Positions 44,992 to 55,051 of a DNA stretch of 64,000 nt are shown here, one piece after another. Source of the DNA: Prolixibacteraceae bacterium (GTDB taxonomy: Bacteria > Bacteroidota > Bacteroidia > Bacteroidales > Prolixibacteraceae); the NCBI GenBank assembly GCA_947475715.1, contig CANJNY010000010.1, positions 1-64,000 of the forward strand. The letters run 5' to 3'. The translations under genes were made by a program, and so were the position numbers. Position 1 is the stretch's first letter, and the number at the start of each line of letters is the position of its first letter. The notes beneath the pieces are model-generated. The model worked only from the letters and a program-made list of their open reading frames with translations, made no database searches and had not been told where the DNA came from.

Positions 44992-47900
44992 ATGAAGTAT
45001 AAAAATATCGTTAAAACTGATGTTTCTCCAATAATATTAACATCAGCGGTTATCGTTATATTGAATAAATATGCTTGTTATATTTCTGACTCAATAACGA
45101 TTAATATCAGATTCAATAATAAAGCGATATCGTCCATGACAAAAACGATTTCGCATGGATCATTATTCCATGATTTTCAACATGAAATAAAGGAGCATCT
45201 CAATGGGGAATTTGTTGAGACGATAACGCAAGGGGATGTCTTAATAATCGGATGGTTGCCGGAAAACCATAAAGAAGACTCAGAACATCAGATAATAATA
45301 ACCAAAATCCTGCACGATTCCTATACCGTTGAAATTCTATTACTTGAAAATGGATTTTACAACCTGGCATTAAAAAATGCACATTACCATCTTCAAACTT
45401 TTATAAATTCAATTGCATTAAACAGAGGGGAAAGACTCAGTCAACTAAATTACATTGGTAATCCAGAAAAAGAAAAAATAATGTTCCATAGCGAGGGGCC
45501 GGTTGATTATGAGATAAAAAAACCTGATTTGCTGCATCATTTATTTGAGCAGACCTCCAATAAATACCCTGACAAATTAGCGATCATTGATGTAAAAGAG
45601 AAAATAAGCTATTCCCAATTAGAAAGCAGGGCAAATAACTTAGCTGAACGATTAATTAAGAAGGATTTAAAACCGGGAGATTATGTCGGATTATTGCTTA
45701 ACCGCTCTCCTGAATTATACATTTCAATATTGGCTGTTTTAAAGGCAGGAGGGGCTTATGTCCCGTTAGACCCGTCATATCCTGAAGAACGGGTAACCTA
45801 TATATTAAATGATTGCAATGCCAAACTGTTGATCAGTAACCAAACATCCTACCCAAGGTCTTTGGACATTTCATGTACTTTATTATCAATGGATAAAGAG
45901 GGATATGAATCATTAAATTCAGGAGGAAATACACCACCTCCCAGGATTACGCTTTCAGCTCAGGCGCCGGCCTATATCATCTATACATCCGGATCATCGG
46001 GAAGGCCTAAGGGGGTCTTAATATCGCATGCCTCCGCAAGTCATCTTGTTAAAGCAGAAGATAAAATTTTCAGTTTAAAACATACCGACCGGGTTGCACA
46101 AGGTTTCTCGGCTGCCTTTGATGCTTCGGTGGAAGAGATCTGGCTCGCTTTTCGGTCAGGCGCGACCTTGGTCCCGGTATCCGAGGAGAAAATGAATTCA
46201 GGAGAAGAGCTCTCCCATTTTATTTCTGAAAATCAAATAACAGTGCTATCTACCGTTCCTACAATGCTTTCGATGATGCAAGGACCTCTCCCATCGCTGC
46301 ATTTGCTAATCTTAGGGGGAGAAAATTGCAGCCATGAGTTACTTGAAAGATGGCATCACCCCAATTTGAGAATTGTAAACACCTATGGCCCGACAGAAAC
46401 TACGGTTATTGCAACCTACGCGGAGTTTACACCCGGTCGGCGCATCACGATAGGGAAACCGATCATAAACTATTCAACCTATATTCTGGATCCCCATCTA
46501 TCCCCTGTGGCCATCGGTGTTCCTGGAGAGCTCTGTATCGCAGGCGCCGGTCTTGCGTTGGGATATCTGAATAACCCGAAACTGACAAGTGAAAAATTCA
46601 TTCAGGTGAAAATTGATTCATTCAGTGAAAATGAGATAAAGATGTACCGAACCGGAGACATGGTCCGGATGAACCATGAAGGTGAAATTGAATTTCTTGG
46701 ACGGATAGATTCACAGGTGAAATTGCGCGGATACAGGATCGAGCTTGCCGAAATAGAGTCTCAGCTTCTCCATTTATCAGAAGTTAAAAATGCAGTGGTT
46801 GTATTAAATAAAGATGAATTTAAGGTCCAGAGGCTAATTGCCTATGTTATCATAAAAGAAAATTCTGCCCAAATGGACCAAAATAGATTCAAGCAAGCCT
46901 TGAGGATAAAAATGGCTGATTATATGATTCCTTCCACTTTTGTTGAATTAACCGAATTCCCATTATTACCGTGCGGCAAAGTTGACAAAAAAAGACTGCC
47001 GGAACCCCAAATTCAGTTTAACGACCGGGAAATAGTACCCCCCCAAAATGATACTGAGATAGAAATTCATGCCATTTGGAAGAAATATTTTCCGTCTCAG
47101 CAGATCTCTGTTTCCGATGATTTCTTTGAATTAGGCGGCCATTCCCTACTTGCGGCAATAACGATCTCGGAAATGCGGAAAAACATAAAATTCAGAACCA
47201 GTTCAGTTCAGGATATTTACAAATTCAGAACTATTACAAAACTGTCGGATTACATTTCCAGTAAAAAACAGGCTACTGTTCAATATATTAGCAAGAACGC
47301 TGACGAGCCGGAAGAACAAAAAACAGATCCACAGAAAAACACCACGGGTGTAACACGTAAACTAACCTCCGGTTTACAACTTCTTTCACTCTACTTTTTA
47401 TATATCCTAGGATCCGCAGGTTTATTAATACCATATATATTAATCACCAAAACTACACTAAGTCTTACAGCGATAATTGCGATCGTTGTGGCAGGTATCT
47501 TCTTCTGGCTTGCATTTTTTATCGTGCTGTCGATCCTTGCAAAATGGGTGGTAATAGGCCGGTTCAAGGAGGGACATTATCCTTTGTGGGGGTGGTATTA
47601 TTTTAGGTTCTGGTTTGTTAAAAAAATTATTGACGCGGCACCTGTTGGAATACTTAGCGGAACACCTTTTATAAATCTATATTTCAGACTAATGGGTGCC
47701 AGGATTGGGAAAGGGGTATATATGGGTTCCAATCAGATTCGGATATTTGATCTCACAGAAATTGGGGTAAACTCCAGTATTTCAAGGCAAGCCAACTTAC
47801 TTGGGTACCATGTTCACAACGGGGAGCTAATCATTGGAAGAATAACCATCGGAATGAATTGTTTTGTTGGTGCGTGTTCCGTAATTTCAGAAAATTCAGA

Positions 47901-49449
47901 ATTGAAGAATAACTCATCTCTGGGTGAACTTTCCTTACTTAGTTCAGGGGAAGTGATTCCTGAAAATGAACATTGGCAAGGATCACCTGCCGAAAAAACG
48001 ACTATGAAATATCCAACAGAAGAGCCTAAGGAACTATCTCAGAAAGGGCTACCTTATCCCATCTATATATTTTTACACGCATTGGCAATAATAGGGCTGA
48101 TGATTTATCCACTAATTTTAATGATCCCTTTCCCAATTATTTTTTACGAGTTTGCCAAACATTTAACTCTGGGCTATGCTTTGGTTTCTATAATACCAAG
48201 TTCATTAATTTACATTCTATTATTTCACACCCTGATCACTATATTAAAATGGGTGATTATTGGAAAATCCAAAGAGGAGAATTTCAGCATCTATAGCTTT
48301 CGATATATACAGAAATGGACCGTAGATATGTTGATTGGATCGAGTCTGACCATGTTCCGGTCAATCTATGCAACAATTTACCTCTCTGCCTGGTTAAGAT
48401 CTATCGGTGTTAAAATAGGTAAAAAATCAGAAATATCAACAGTAAATCAGCTGAATACCGATTTATTAGAGATAGGATCAGGAAGTTTTCTCGCAGATTC
48501 GATTACCATTGGAACTCCTGAAGTTCGAAACAGAATCATGAGCATAAAAAAAATCAGTATTGGAGAGATGACTTTTCTGGGGAATAGTGCGGTTATTTCG
48601 TGTGGGGAAAAAATTGGGAGTAAGGTTCTGATCGGAGTCTTGTCGACAGCTCCGCATAACACCAATAGCAACTTTAAGGATGGGACCTCCTGGCTGGGAT
48701 CACCGCCTATGTTTTTGCCGCAACGCCAGGAAAGCGAAAAATTCCCGGAGAAGCTAACCTATAATCCCACACTGGCCCTTTATGTTAAAAGAGGATTTAT
48801 AGAGCTTATTAAGATCACTATAACCCCGATTATAATGTATTTGATAATCACGCTCTATTACTTATTACTGCTTGGTCCACTTAAAGAAAAAAGCCTCCTG
48901 TTTATTTTCACGGTATCACCTCTAATTTTAATCTTATTTTTTATAGCGGCGGCATATTTCACCGTCGTTGTAAAAAAAATACTAATTGGTCGATACAAAC
49001 CATCCAATAAACCACTTTGGAGTATGTTTGTATGGAAGAACGAACTTGTTAACTCCTTGTGCGAAAGTCTTGTTTATCCTTCACTGGTTGGAATGACGAT
49101 GGGAACGCCGTTTGCAGCCTGGTTTTTCAGGCTCATGGGGGTAAAAGTGGGAAAGAATGTCTATTTTGAAACCACCGAAATTACAGAATTCGATCTGGTC
49201 ACTATTGGTGACAATACCAGTCTGAATCATCGATGCACCATACAAACCCATTTATTTGAAGACCGGGTAATGAAGATGTCTGATTTAAAGATTGGAAACC
49301 ACTGCAATCTGGGGAGCATGTCAGTGGTTCTGTATGATTCGGTAATGGAGAATAATTCTTCTATTTCTGCCCTTTCGCTGGTTATGAAAGGTGAAGTGAT
49401 TCAACAGGGTACAAAATGGGTAGGATCACCTGCCAGGTTCAGAGAATAA
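44992..49449 (+). CDS. Pls/PosA-type poly(amino acid) synthetase (single-module NRPS)
   Basis: A 1485-residue membrane-bound NRPS. After about 180 atypical residues comes an adenylation domain (about 182-670) with all core motifs: LKAGGAYVPLDPSYP, YTSGSSGRPKG (331-341), YGPTET (465-470), YRTGD (552-556) and CGKVDKKRL (661-669). The carrier domain has phosphopantetheine Ser718 in FFELGGHSL. Then three repeats follow: membrane pairs near 798-850, 1022-1090 and 1265-1330, each followed by a left-handed beta-helix-like domain ending in GSPA or GSPP (998, 1237, 1479). This A-T-(TM2-C)x3 order is that of epsilon-poly-lysine synthetase. There is no thioesterase. Specificity residues read by eye are D377 A378 E381 S420 I440 G442 T464 V472 I473 K663, close to lysine codes; the acidic Glu381 favours a basic amino acid. 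Confidence 0.85.
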   Translation: MKYKNIVKTDVSPIILTSAVIVILNKYACYISDSITINIRFNNKAISSMTKTISHGSLFHDFQHEIKEHLNGEFVETITQGDVLIIGWLPENHKEDSEHQIIITKILHDSYTVEILLLENGFYNLALKNAHYHLQTFINSIALNRGERLSQLNYIGNPEKEKIMFHSEGPVDYEIKKPDLLHHLFEQTSNKYPDKLAIIDVKEKISYSQLESRANNLAERLIKKDLKPGDYVGLLLNRSPELYISILAVLKAGGAYVPLDPSYPEERVTYILNDCNAKLLISNQTSYPRSLDISCTLLSMDKEGYESLNSGGNTPPPRITLSAQAPAYIIYTSGSSGRPKGVLISHASASHLVKAEDKIFSLKHTDRVAQGFSAAFDASVEEIWLAFRSGATLVPVSEEKMNSGEELSHFISENQITVLSTVPTMLSMMQGPLPSLHLLILGGENCSHELLERWHHPNLRIVNTYGPTETTVIATYAEFTPGRRITIGKPIINYSTYILDPHLSPVAIGVPGELCIAGAGLALGYLNNPKLTSEKFIQVKIDSFSENEIKMYRTGDMVRMNHEGEIEFLGRIDSQVKLRGYRIELAEIESQLLHLSEVKNAVVVLNKDEFKVQRLIAYVIIKENSAQMDQNRFKQALRIKMADYMIPSTFVELTEFPLLPCGKVDKKRLPEPQIQFNDREIVPPQNDTEIEIHAIWKKYFPSQQISVSDDFFELGGHSLLAAITISEMRKNIKFRTSSVQDIYKFRTITKLSDYISSKKQATVQYISKNADEPEEQKTDPQKNTTGVTRKLTSGLQLLSLYFLYILGSAGLLIPYILITKTTLSLTAIIAIVVAGIFFWLAFFIVLSILAKWVVIGRFKEGHYPLWGWYYFRFWFVKKIIDAAPVGILSGTPFINLYFRLMGARIGKGVYMGSNQIRIFDLTEIGVNSSISRQANLLGYHVHNGELIIGRITIGMNCFVGACSVISENSELKNNSSLGELSLLSSGEVIPENEHWQGSPAEKTTMKYPTEEPKELSQKGLPYPIYIFLHALAIIGLMIYPLILMIPFPIIFYEFAKHLTLGYALVSIIPSSLIYILLFHTLITILKWVIIGKSKEENFSIYSFRYIQKWTVDMLIGSSLTMFRSIYATIYLSAWLRSIGVKIGKKSEISTVNQLNTDLLEIGSGSFLADSITIGTPEVRNRIMSIKKISIGEMTFLGNSAVISCGEKIGSKVLIGVLSTAPHNTNSNFKDGTSWLGSPPMFLPQRQESEKFPEKLTYNPTLALYVKRGFIELIKITITPIIMYLIITLYYLLLLGPLKEKSLLFIFTVSPLILILFFIAAAYFTVVVKKILIGRYKPSNKPLWSMFVWKNELVNSLCESLVYPSLVGMTMGTPFAAWFFRLMGVKVGKNVYFETTEITEFDLVTIGDNTSLNHRCTIQTHLFEDRVMKMSDLKIGNHCNLGSMSVVLYDSVMENNSSISALSLVMKGEVIQQGTKWVGSPARFRE

Positions 49450-49490
49450 ACAGAGCATAGGAAATCAAGATAAAAAATTAACATTGTATT

Positions 49491-50432
49491 ATGCTGCGAA
49501 CTAAAACGATTCTGATACTTTGTCTGCTTTTACGATTTATTTTCGCAGAGGCTGTATATTCAAAAACTTCGACAATAACCAAGAGCGGATTAAAGAGTCA
49601 TGTATTAAACCTCTACAGAGACTCGGTGTTCAATAAAATTGATTCTTTAGCTGACATCTCACCCACCATTGAAGTTGGAACTGAATATGCAGGTAAGATC
49701 GTATTCTGGGGGAGGGATTATGGAATAAAACAATTTGGATTTCAACCTCATGTCAGATATAAAACAGGAAAAGGGTTGTCTTTTGAAGCCAGTTCAAACT
49801 TCTGGAGCGGATATACCGCACCGTTAATGATGTCGACATTGTCACTTGGATACGAAATGCAACTTAACTCATGGATCTATTCCACGTTGAATTACGAACA
49901 CTGGGTCTTTCATGGTGAACCACAACTGGAGATTAATCAATTTCAGAACATGTATGGTGTTGAATTTATTTTTGATCTGGGCTGGATTACCTTTGAACCT
50001 AGCTTATATCATATGTACGGAAATGAGCAAACGTTACTTTCCGATATCAGTCTCAAAGGGGATTACAAACTCTTTAATCTATTTAAAACCGGACGGGTAT
50101 GTTTTCAGCCTGAAGCCACGGTAACCAGTTCGACCGCTGCAGATCTGCTCTTCACGGATTACTATTCGAACTTATTAGATACGATAAGCACAGATTATAC
50201 AATTAATACAATTACGTTATCCAAATTCAGAGTAATAAATTTCGAAATAACGGCACCACTAACACTTAAATATGAGAACTTCGAATTGAAGCCCGCCTTT
50301 CATTTTATATTTCCGGTAAAATCGAAATATGAGGAGACCATAAAACCGTTTACATATTTTACGGTTTCATTTATCTACACAGGCTTTCTGGACAAGGGAG
50401 AAATCAGGAAATTATTCGGAAAACTTAAATAA
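49491..50432 (+). CDS. Outer-membrane beta-barrel-like protein next to the NRPS
   Basis: A 313-residue protein with a signal peptide (1-23) and alternating aromatic/polar strands (for example FGFQPHVRYKTGKG, LSFEASSNFWSGY, MQLNSWIYSTLNYEHW) that suggest a 10-14-stranded outer-membrane barrel, ending YFTVSFIYTGF then a short basic tail. I do not recognise the family. It starts 41 bases after the synthetase with no terminator between, so the two are probably co-transcribed. A role in export, anchoring or detection of the polymer is inference. Confidence 0.65.
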   Translation: MLRTKTILILCLLLRFIFAEAVYSKTSTITKSGLKSHVLNLYRDSVFNKIDSLADISPTIEVGTEYAGKIVFWGRDYGIKQFGFQPHVRYKTGKGLSFEASSNFWSGYTAPLMMSTLSLGYEMQLNSWIYSTLNYEHWVFHGEPQLEINQFQNMYGVEFIFDLGWITFEPSLYHMYGNEQTLLSDISLKGDYKLFNLFKTGRVCFQPEATVTSSTAADLLFTDYYSNLLDTISTDYTINTITLSKFRVINFEITAPLTLKYENFELKPAFHFIFPVKSKYEETIKPFTYFTVSFIYTGFLDKGEIRKLFGKLK

Positions 50433-50462
50433 CACCGGCATTTATATCCTACGCAAAAGAAT

Positions 50463-51116
50463 TCAGAGCTTTACCACCCCGTCTTTGATATGAATCATTC
50501 GGTCTGTCATGCCTGCGAAATGCTCATCATGGGTAACGATAATAAAGGTATGACCAAATTTTTCACGCAGGTTGAAAAACAATCGGTACAACTCCTCCTG
50601 ATTATGAGAATCCAGATTTCCGGATGGTTCATCTGCCAATATCACGGATGGATTATTAATTAATGCCCTGGCCACTGCCACCCGTTGCTTCTCCCCACCT
50701 GAAAGCTGTGAAGGCTTATGGTCCAGTCTTTGGCTTAGTTCGAGAAGATCAAGCAGTTCCTTTGCGCGGGATTCCACCGTTTTACGGTTATGACGGGCAA
50801 TATATCCCGGTATACAAACATTTTCAAAAGCGGTAAATTCAGGCAATAAATGGTGAAATTGAAAAACAAATCCGATCTCCGTATTGCGAAACCGGCTTAA
50901 TTCCTTTTCCCCCATAGCAAAAACATTTTTCTGATTGATCACCACATTGCCGGAATCGGGTTTTCCCAGTGTACCGAGAATTTGAAGCAAAGTTGTCTTA
51001 CCAGCCCCGCTTGCCCCTACAATTGAAACGATCTCCCCTTTATTTACCTCAAGAGAGATCCCTTTTAAAACCTTGAGGTCTCCAAAAGATTTAACAAGTA
51101 ATTCGGCTTTAAGCAT
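50463..51116 (-). CDS. lolD: ABC transporter ATPase, LolD type
   Basis: 217 residues with Walker [10 protein letters not shown] (34-42), signature LSGGEKQR (near 140), Walker [13 protein letters not shown] and the H-loop VTHDEH. This is the MacB/LolD subfamily; in Bacteroidota LolD drives release of lipoproteins from the inner membrane with LolC/E, which are not adjacent. The window has many lipoproteins, so the system is in use. A TAGATTTG -7 box at 51173-51180 lies about 60 bases upstream of the start. Confidence 0.87.
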   Translation of the reverse strand: MLKAELLVKSFGDLKVLKGISLEVNKGEIVSIVGASGAGKTTLLQILGTLGKPDSGNVVINQKNVFAMGEKELSRFRNTEIGFVFQFHHLLPEFTAFENVCIPGYIARHNRKTVESRAKELLDLLELSQRLDHKPSQLSGGEKQRVAVARALINNPSVILADEPSGNLDSHNQEELYRLFFNLREKFGHTFIIVTHDEHFAGMTDRMIHIKDGVVKL

Positions 51117-51172
51117 TAGAACAGGGGAATAATTAAAAATTCAACATGAAAAGTTAAACTTGCAAATCTATT

Positions 51173-51180
51173 TTTACAAT
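51173..51180 (-). promoter_or_regulatory. -7 box TAGATTTG of the lolD gene
   Basis: Exact TAnnTTTG match on the minus strand 57 bases before the start. Confidence 0.5.
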
Positions 51181-51337
51181 ATTGAGCATCCATTACAAAC
51201 CTCAATCGCCTAATAAATAGGCTATAAAGATTGTTATTTGAATTTTGAATTTTACTACACAAGCTTTCGACATAAGAGTAACTACAAACTAAAATGAATC
51301 GACTAAAAATAACAGCCAATACACCTAAATCGGCCAA

Positions 51338-51607
51338 TTACTCTTTTAACTCCTCATCGATCTTTCGTTTTGTCTCCGACACACCTTTCTCAAGCTTATC
51401 CGTCATTTTAGTAAGATCCTGTTTAATATCTGCGGTATGGCTCTCAAATTCATTTTTAAGATCAGCAGTCGCCTTATTAAATTCGCGCATTCCCTTTCCA
51501 ACGGTGCGTGCAAGACCGGGAATAGCGTCGGCACCAAAGAAGAGCAACGCGAAAAAAACCACCACCATGATCTCACCTCCACTGAAAAAGAGTATAATAT
51601 GTCCCAT
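51338..51607 (-). CDS. tatA: Twin-arginine translocase subunit TatA
   Basis: An 89-residue protein with one N-terminal transmembrane helix (IMVVVFFALLFF), the hinge FG in FFGADAIPGLART and an amphipathic helix GKGMREFNKA followed by a charged tail. It forms the Tat pore that would export the Gfo/Idh/MocA oxidoreductase of region 1. TatC is not in the window. A TATCTTTG -7 box at 51625-51632 gives a very short leader of roughly 10 bases. Confidence 0.9.
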   Translation of the reverse strand: MGHIILFFSGGEIMVVVFFALLFFGADAIPGLARTVGKGMREFNKATADLKNEFESHTADIKQDLTKMTDKLEKGVSETKRKIDEELKE

Positions 51608-51624
51608 TTTATTTTACTTTTTTA

Positions 51625-51632
51625 CAAAGATA
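51625..51632 (-). promoter_or_regulatory. -7 box TATCTTTG of tatA
   Basis: Exact TAnnTTTG match on the minus strand 18 bases before the start codon. Confidence 0.6.
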
Positions 51633-51682
51633 TAAATTTCTGTCCTTGAATGTTCTGTACAATTGGATCCTTTAATAAAAAA

Positions 51683-51706
51683 ACCCGGCTCTATTAGAGG
51701 CCGGGT
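51683..51706 (-). terminator. Terminator of secDF
   Basis: ACCCGGC and GCCGGGT form a GC-rich stem (with AGAG/TCT extending it) flanked by A- and T-runs, just after the secDF stop codon (51730) and before tatA. Confidence 0.8.
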
Positions 51707-51729
51707 CTTTTAGGAATATCGTTTAATGT

Positions 51730-54700
51730 TTATTTCTTATCATTTACGATCTTTTTGTTCTTTGGCAAGGAATCATATGCGATTGGCGTAGCAACAAATA
51801 CAGATGAATAAGTACCTACGAAGATACCAAACAACATGGCAAAGATAAATCCTTTAATAGATGTTCCACCGAAAAGGAAAATCGCCACCAATACAATCAA
51901 AACCGTAAGAGAAGTACTGAATGTACGACGCAGGGTGCTGTTCATTGCATCATTGTAGGTCTTTAAGGTATCCTGTTTAGGATGTATATGAAGGTATTCG
52001 CGCAAACGGTCATAGACAACAACCGTGTCATTGATCGAATAACCAAGAACGGTAAGTATTGCAGCAATAAACGACTGGTCTACCGCCAGTGAGAAGGAGA
52101 GATATCCATCCAATAAAGAGTAGGTACCCAGCAGGATTATCGCATCGTGAGCCAAAGATACCAAACCTCCGATACCCATTGACCAGTTTCTGAACCGGAA
52201 TGCAATGTATAGGAAGATAATCAATAGTGCAAAGATTACAGCAAATACCGCCTGACGTTTAATGTCATCAGAGATCGTAGGGCCAACTTTCTGAGAACTC
52301 AGCTGATAATCTGAAAGAAACCGGGCTTCTGTAATATTGGGATCAATCAAAGGTTTTAAACCCTTATACAAAAGACTTTCAATTTCCGAGTCAATATTTA
52401 CTCCCTCTTCAGTAATCTTATAGTCAGTGGTGATTCGAACCTGATTATTTCCGCCATAGGTTTTAACCTCAGGAGCTGTGCCAAATACCGGCTCCAACGA
52501 TTTCACAACCGATTCAACGTTAATATCATGGTCAAAACGAACTACATAGGTACGTCCACCCTTGAAGTCGATTGAGTAATTAAGCCCTTTAAAAGTAAGG
52601 GAAAGGATTGAAATAAGGATCAGTGTTCCGGAGAAATAATAGAAGAATTTACGGCTCTGAATAAATGGGACATTAGCATGACGCAACCACTCTTTTGACC
52701 AATCGGTGATAAAAGTGATTTTTTTATTCTTGTCTAACCAACGTTCAAAAATAAGCCGGGTGATAAATATTGAAGTGAAAAGTGAGGTAATAATACCAAT
52801 GATCAAGGTTGTAGCAAACCCTTTAATAGGTCCAGAACCGAAAACATAAAGTACAATACCTGTTAAAAGAGAAGTTACGTGACCGTCGATAATCGCCGAA
52901 TAGGCATGCCAGAAACCATCTTTTATCGCAAGCCGCACACCTTTTCCTGCCCTGACCTCTTCTTCGATACGTTCATAGATCAAAACGTTTGCATCTACTG
53001 CCATACCTATTGTAAGTACCATACCCGCAATACCCGGAAGTGTAAGAACTGCACCGATACAAGCCAGAATACCGACAACGAAAATAAGGTTAACACCCAG
53101 AGCCATATTGGCCGCCAGACCGGCACCTCTGCTGTAGAATACGATCATATATGAAAGTACAAGCAGGAAAGCTACGAAGAAGGAGATCATACCGCTTAGG
53201 ATCGATTCCCGACCAAGTGTAGGACCGACAATCTCTTCTGCCACGATTCTTGCTGAAGCAGGCATTTTACCCGATTTCAACATATTGGCTAAATCCTTTG
53301 CCTCCTCAACGGTGAAGTTACCTGAAATCTCAGTACGTCCGTTAGGAATTTCACCCTGAACAGTGGGGAATGATTGGACATAATTATCAAGGACTACAGC
53401 TACGCTCTTTCCGACATTTTCACGGGTCATACGTTGCCATATTTTTGCTCCTTCAGCATTCATGTTCATATCGACAACACTGTTGGATTTATTCTGACCA
53501 AAATCCTGACGGGCATCAACAACAGCATCACCGTCAAGAGGAGCCCTACCATCACGGTTGGTTACCTTTAAGACAATTAGCTGGTAGAAGTTACCTTCTT
53601 TCTGAGTTGGCTGTGCCGTCCACCTGAATATCATTGTTCGTGGGAAGAGCGATTTAATTTGAGGCAAAGCAAGATATTCGCTGACCTGAGCAGTGTCCTT
53701 GCTGTGGGCATATCCAACTACCGGGCCACGAATTATTTGTCCGTCACGCGATGTATTTGGAGATAAAACAGCGAATAATGGGAAATTTTTTGCAATCTCC
53801 TCAGCAGAACCGGCAGCCAGAGAGTCCTTACCCTGCTTTTTGACTTCGCTTAATAAGTCAGATGATTTTTTGGTTGAATCTTTGACAGCAGCCAGCTTAG
53901 CACTCTCTTTGCCTCCAGAGATCGCCTTAGTCGCTTCGTTGATTTCGCGCAGACGTTTGTTAGCTTCAAGTAAGTATTCATAAACTTCACTGTTTTCATG
54001 GGTTTCCCAGAATTCAAGATTTGCAGTACCCTGTAAAAGTTTTCTTACACGTTTAGGATCCTTAACACCCGGAAGTTCCACAAGAATCCGTCCCTTGGTT
54101 TGAAGCTGCTGTATATTAGGCTGTGCCACACCAAAACGGTCGATACGTGTACGAAGAATCTGAAATGAGTTATCGATTGCGCTATTGGTCTCCTTACGGA
54201 TAACTTTAATAACATCGGCATTTGAAGAATTGAAATTAACCTGATCTCTTAAATCAAGGGTATTAAAAACAGCAGCTAATTTTGCATTCGGATCAACAGT
54301 TTCAAAGGCCTTACCAAATAAAGTGACAAAATCATCCTGACCATTAGACCGCTCATTTTTAGTTGCCAAAGCAATCGCCTTATTAAAGGTTGAATCGGTA
54401 CTGTAACCCGACATCGCTTTAATCAGATCGACCACCGAAATCTCGAGGGTGACGTTCATACCTCCTTTAAGGTCGAGACCTAAAGGAATTGCGAATTCAT
54501 TTACTTCGCGATAAGTATATTTACGTAAGCCCAGGAAGTTATAAACTGGCTGACTGGCAATCGAGTCAAGGTAAATTGCTTCCTTCTTTGACGCAAGCGC
54601 CTCTAACTCCAGGGGAGTTGCACCCGGGTTTTTAAGTTTTGCCTGTTTAATACCATAAGCCTGGGCATCTTTTTCAACCGTATAGGTCTTGAAAGTAAAA

Positions 54701-54768
54701 TAAAGCTGGTAAAAACATACTAAAGCTAACGAAATGGCTAAAAGCCGAATCAGTCCTCTATTCTGCAT
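51730..54768 (-). CDS. secDF: Protein translocase subunit SecDF (fused)
   Basis: A 1012-residue fusion of SecD and SecF. The SecD part has the GLDLKGGMNVTLE motif near 98 and the six-helix bundle with MAVDANVLIYERIREE-like text (GMAVDANVLIYERIEEE) near 590; SecF repeats this with FKGGRTYVVRF and YSINDTVVVYDRLRE near 905. A long periplasmic insertion with KESAKLAAVKDSTKK sits around 280-330. It uses the proton gradient to pull exported proteins through SecYEG. Fusion is normal in this phylum. A TATCTTTG -7 box at 54830-54837 is its probable promoter. Confidence 0.96.
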   Translation of the reverse strand: MQNRGLIRLLAISLALVCFYQLYFTFKTYTVEKDAQAYGIKQAKLKNPGATPLELEALASKKEAIYLDSIASQPVYNFLGLRKYTYREVNEFAIPLGLDLKGGMNVTLEISVVDLIKAMSGYSTDSTFNKAIALATKNERSNGQDDFVTLFGKAFETVDPNAKLAAVFNTLDLRDQVNFNSSNADVIKVIRKETNSAIDNSFQILRTRIDRFGVAQPNIQQLQTKGRILVELPGVKDPKRVRKLLQGTANLEFWETHENSEVYEYLLEANKRLREINEATKAISGGKESAKLAAVKDSTKKSSDLLSEVKKQGKDSLAAGSAEEIAKNFPLFAVLSPNTSRDGQIIRGPVVGYAHSKDTAQVSEYLALPQIKSLFPRTMIFRWTAQPTQKEGNFYQLIVLKVTNRDGRAPLDGDAVVDARQDFGQNKSNSVVDMNMNAEGAKIWQRMTRENVGKSVAVVLDNYVQSFPTVQGEIPNGRTEISGNFTVEEAKDLANMLKSGKMPASARIVAEEIVGPTLGRESILSGMISFFVAFLLVLSYMIVFYSRGAGLAANMALGVNLIFVVGILACIGAVLTLPGIAGMVLTIGMAVDANVLIYERIEEEVRAGKGVRLAIKDGFWHAYSAIIDGHVTSLLTGIVLYVFGSGPIKGFATTLIIGIITSLFTSIFITRLIFERWLDKNKKITFITDWSKEWLRHANVPFIQSRKFFYYFSGTLILISILSLTFKGLNYSIDFKGGRTYVVRFDHDINVESVVKSLEPVFGTAPEVKTYGGNNQVRITTDYKITEEGVNIDSEIESLLYKGLKPLIDPNITEARFLSDYQLSSQKVGPTISDDIKRQAVFAVIFALLIIFLYIAFRFRNWSMGIGGLVSLAHDAIILLGTYSLLDGYLSFSLAVDQSFIAAILTVLGYSINDTVVVYDRLREYLHIHPKQDTLKTYNDAMNSTLRRTFSTSLTVLIVLVAIFLFGGTSIKGFIFAMLFGIFVGTYSSVFVATPIAYDSLPKNKKIVNDKK

Positions 54769-54829
54769 TGGATAAAAGGTTTAATTATCTGTATTGAATT
54801 AACTATATACACTTAAAAAATTCAGTTGG

Positions 54830-54837
54830 CAAAGATA
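54830..54837 (-). promoter_or_regulatory. -7 box TATCTTTG of secDF
   Basis: Exact TAnnTTTG match on the minus strand 62 bases before the start codon. Confidence 0.55.
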
Positions 54838-55051
54838 TTTATTTTTTCCATTTAAAACGACTGTAAACAAATGTTTAATATTCCGAATTGTATCTTTTAG
54901 GTAAATATAAGTCGGATCAGGTCATCTGTGACACCAAAAAACAAATAATGAGTTATCATATACTTCAACTTTAACAGGTAACTTTAAGAACCACCTAAAA
55001 AAACAGATCGTGAAATCCCATTCTTATTTTACAATTATTTAACACTAAACA

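Noticed and set aside
44992-49449. Ordinary multimodular NRPS or acyl-CoA ligase
   Set aside because: Only one adenylation and one carrier domain, followed by three membrane-linked beta-helix-like repeats; CoA ligases lack the carrier Ser (GGHS) and these repeats.
51116-51337. 73-codon minus frame between tatA and lolD
   Set aside because: It contains the -7 box of lolD, has no family likeness and irregular composition; treated as a chance frame.
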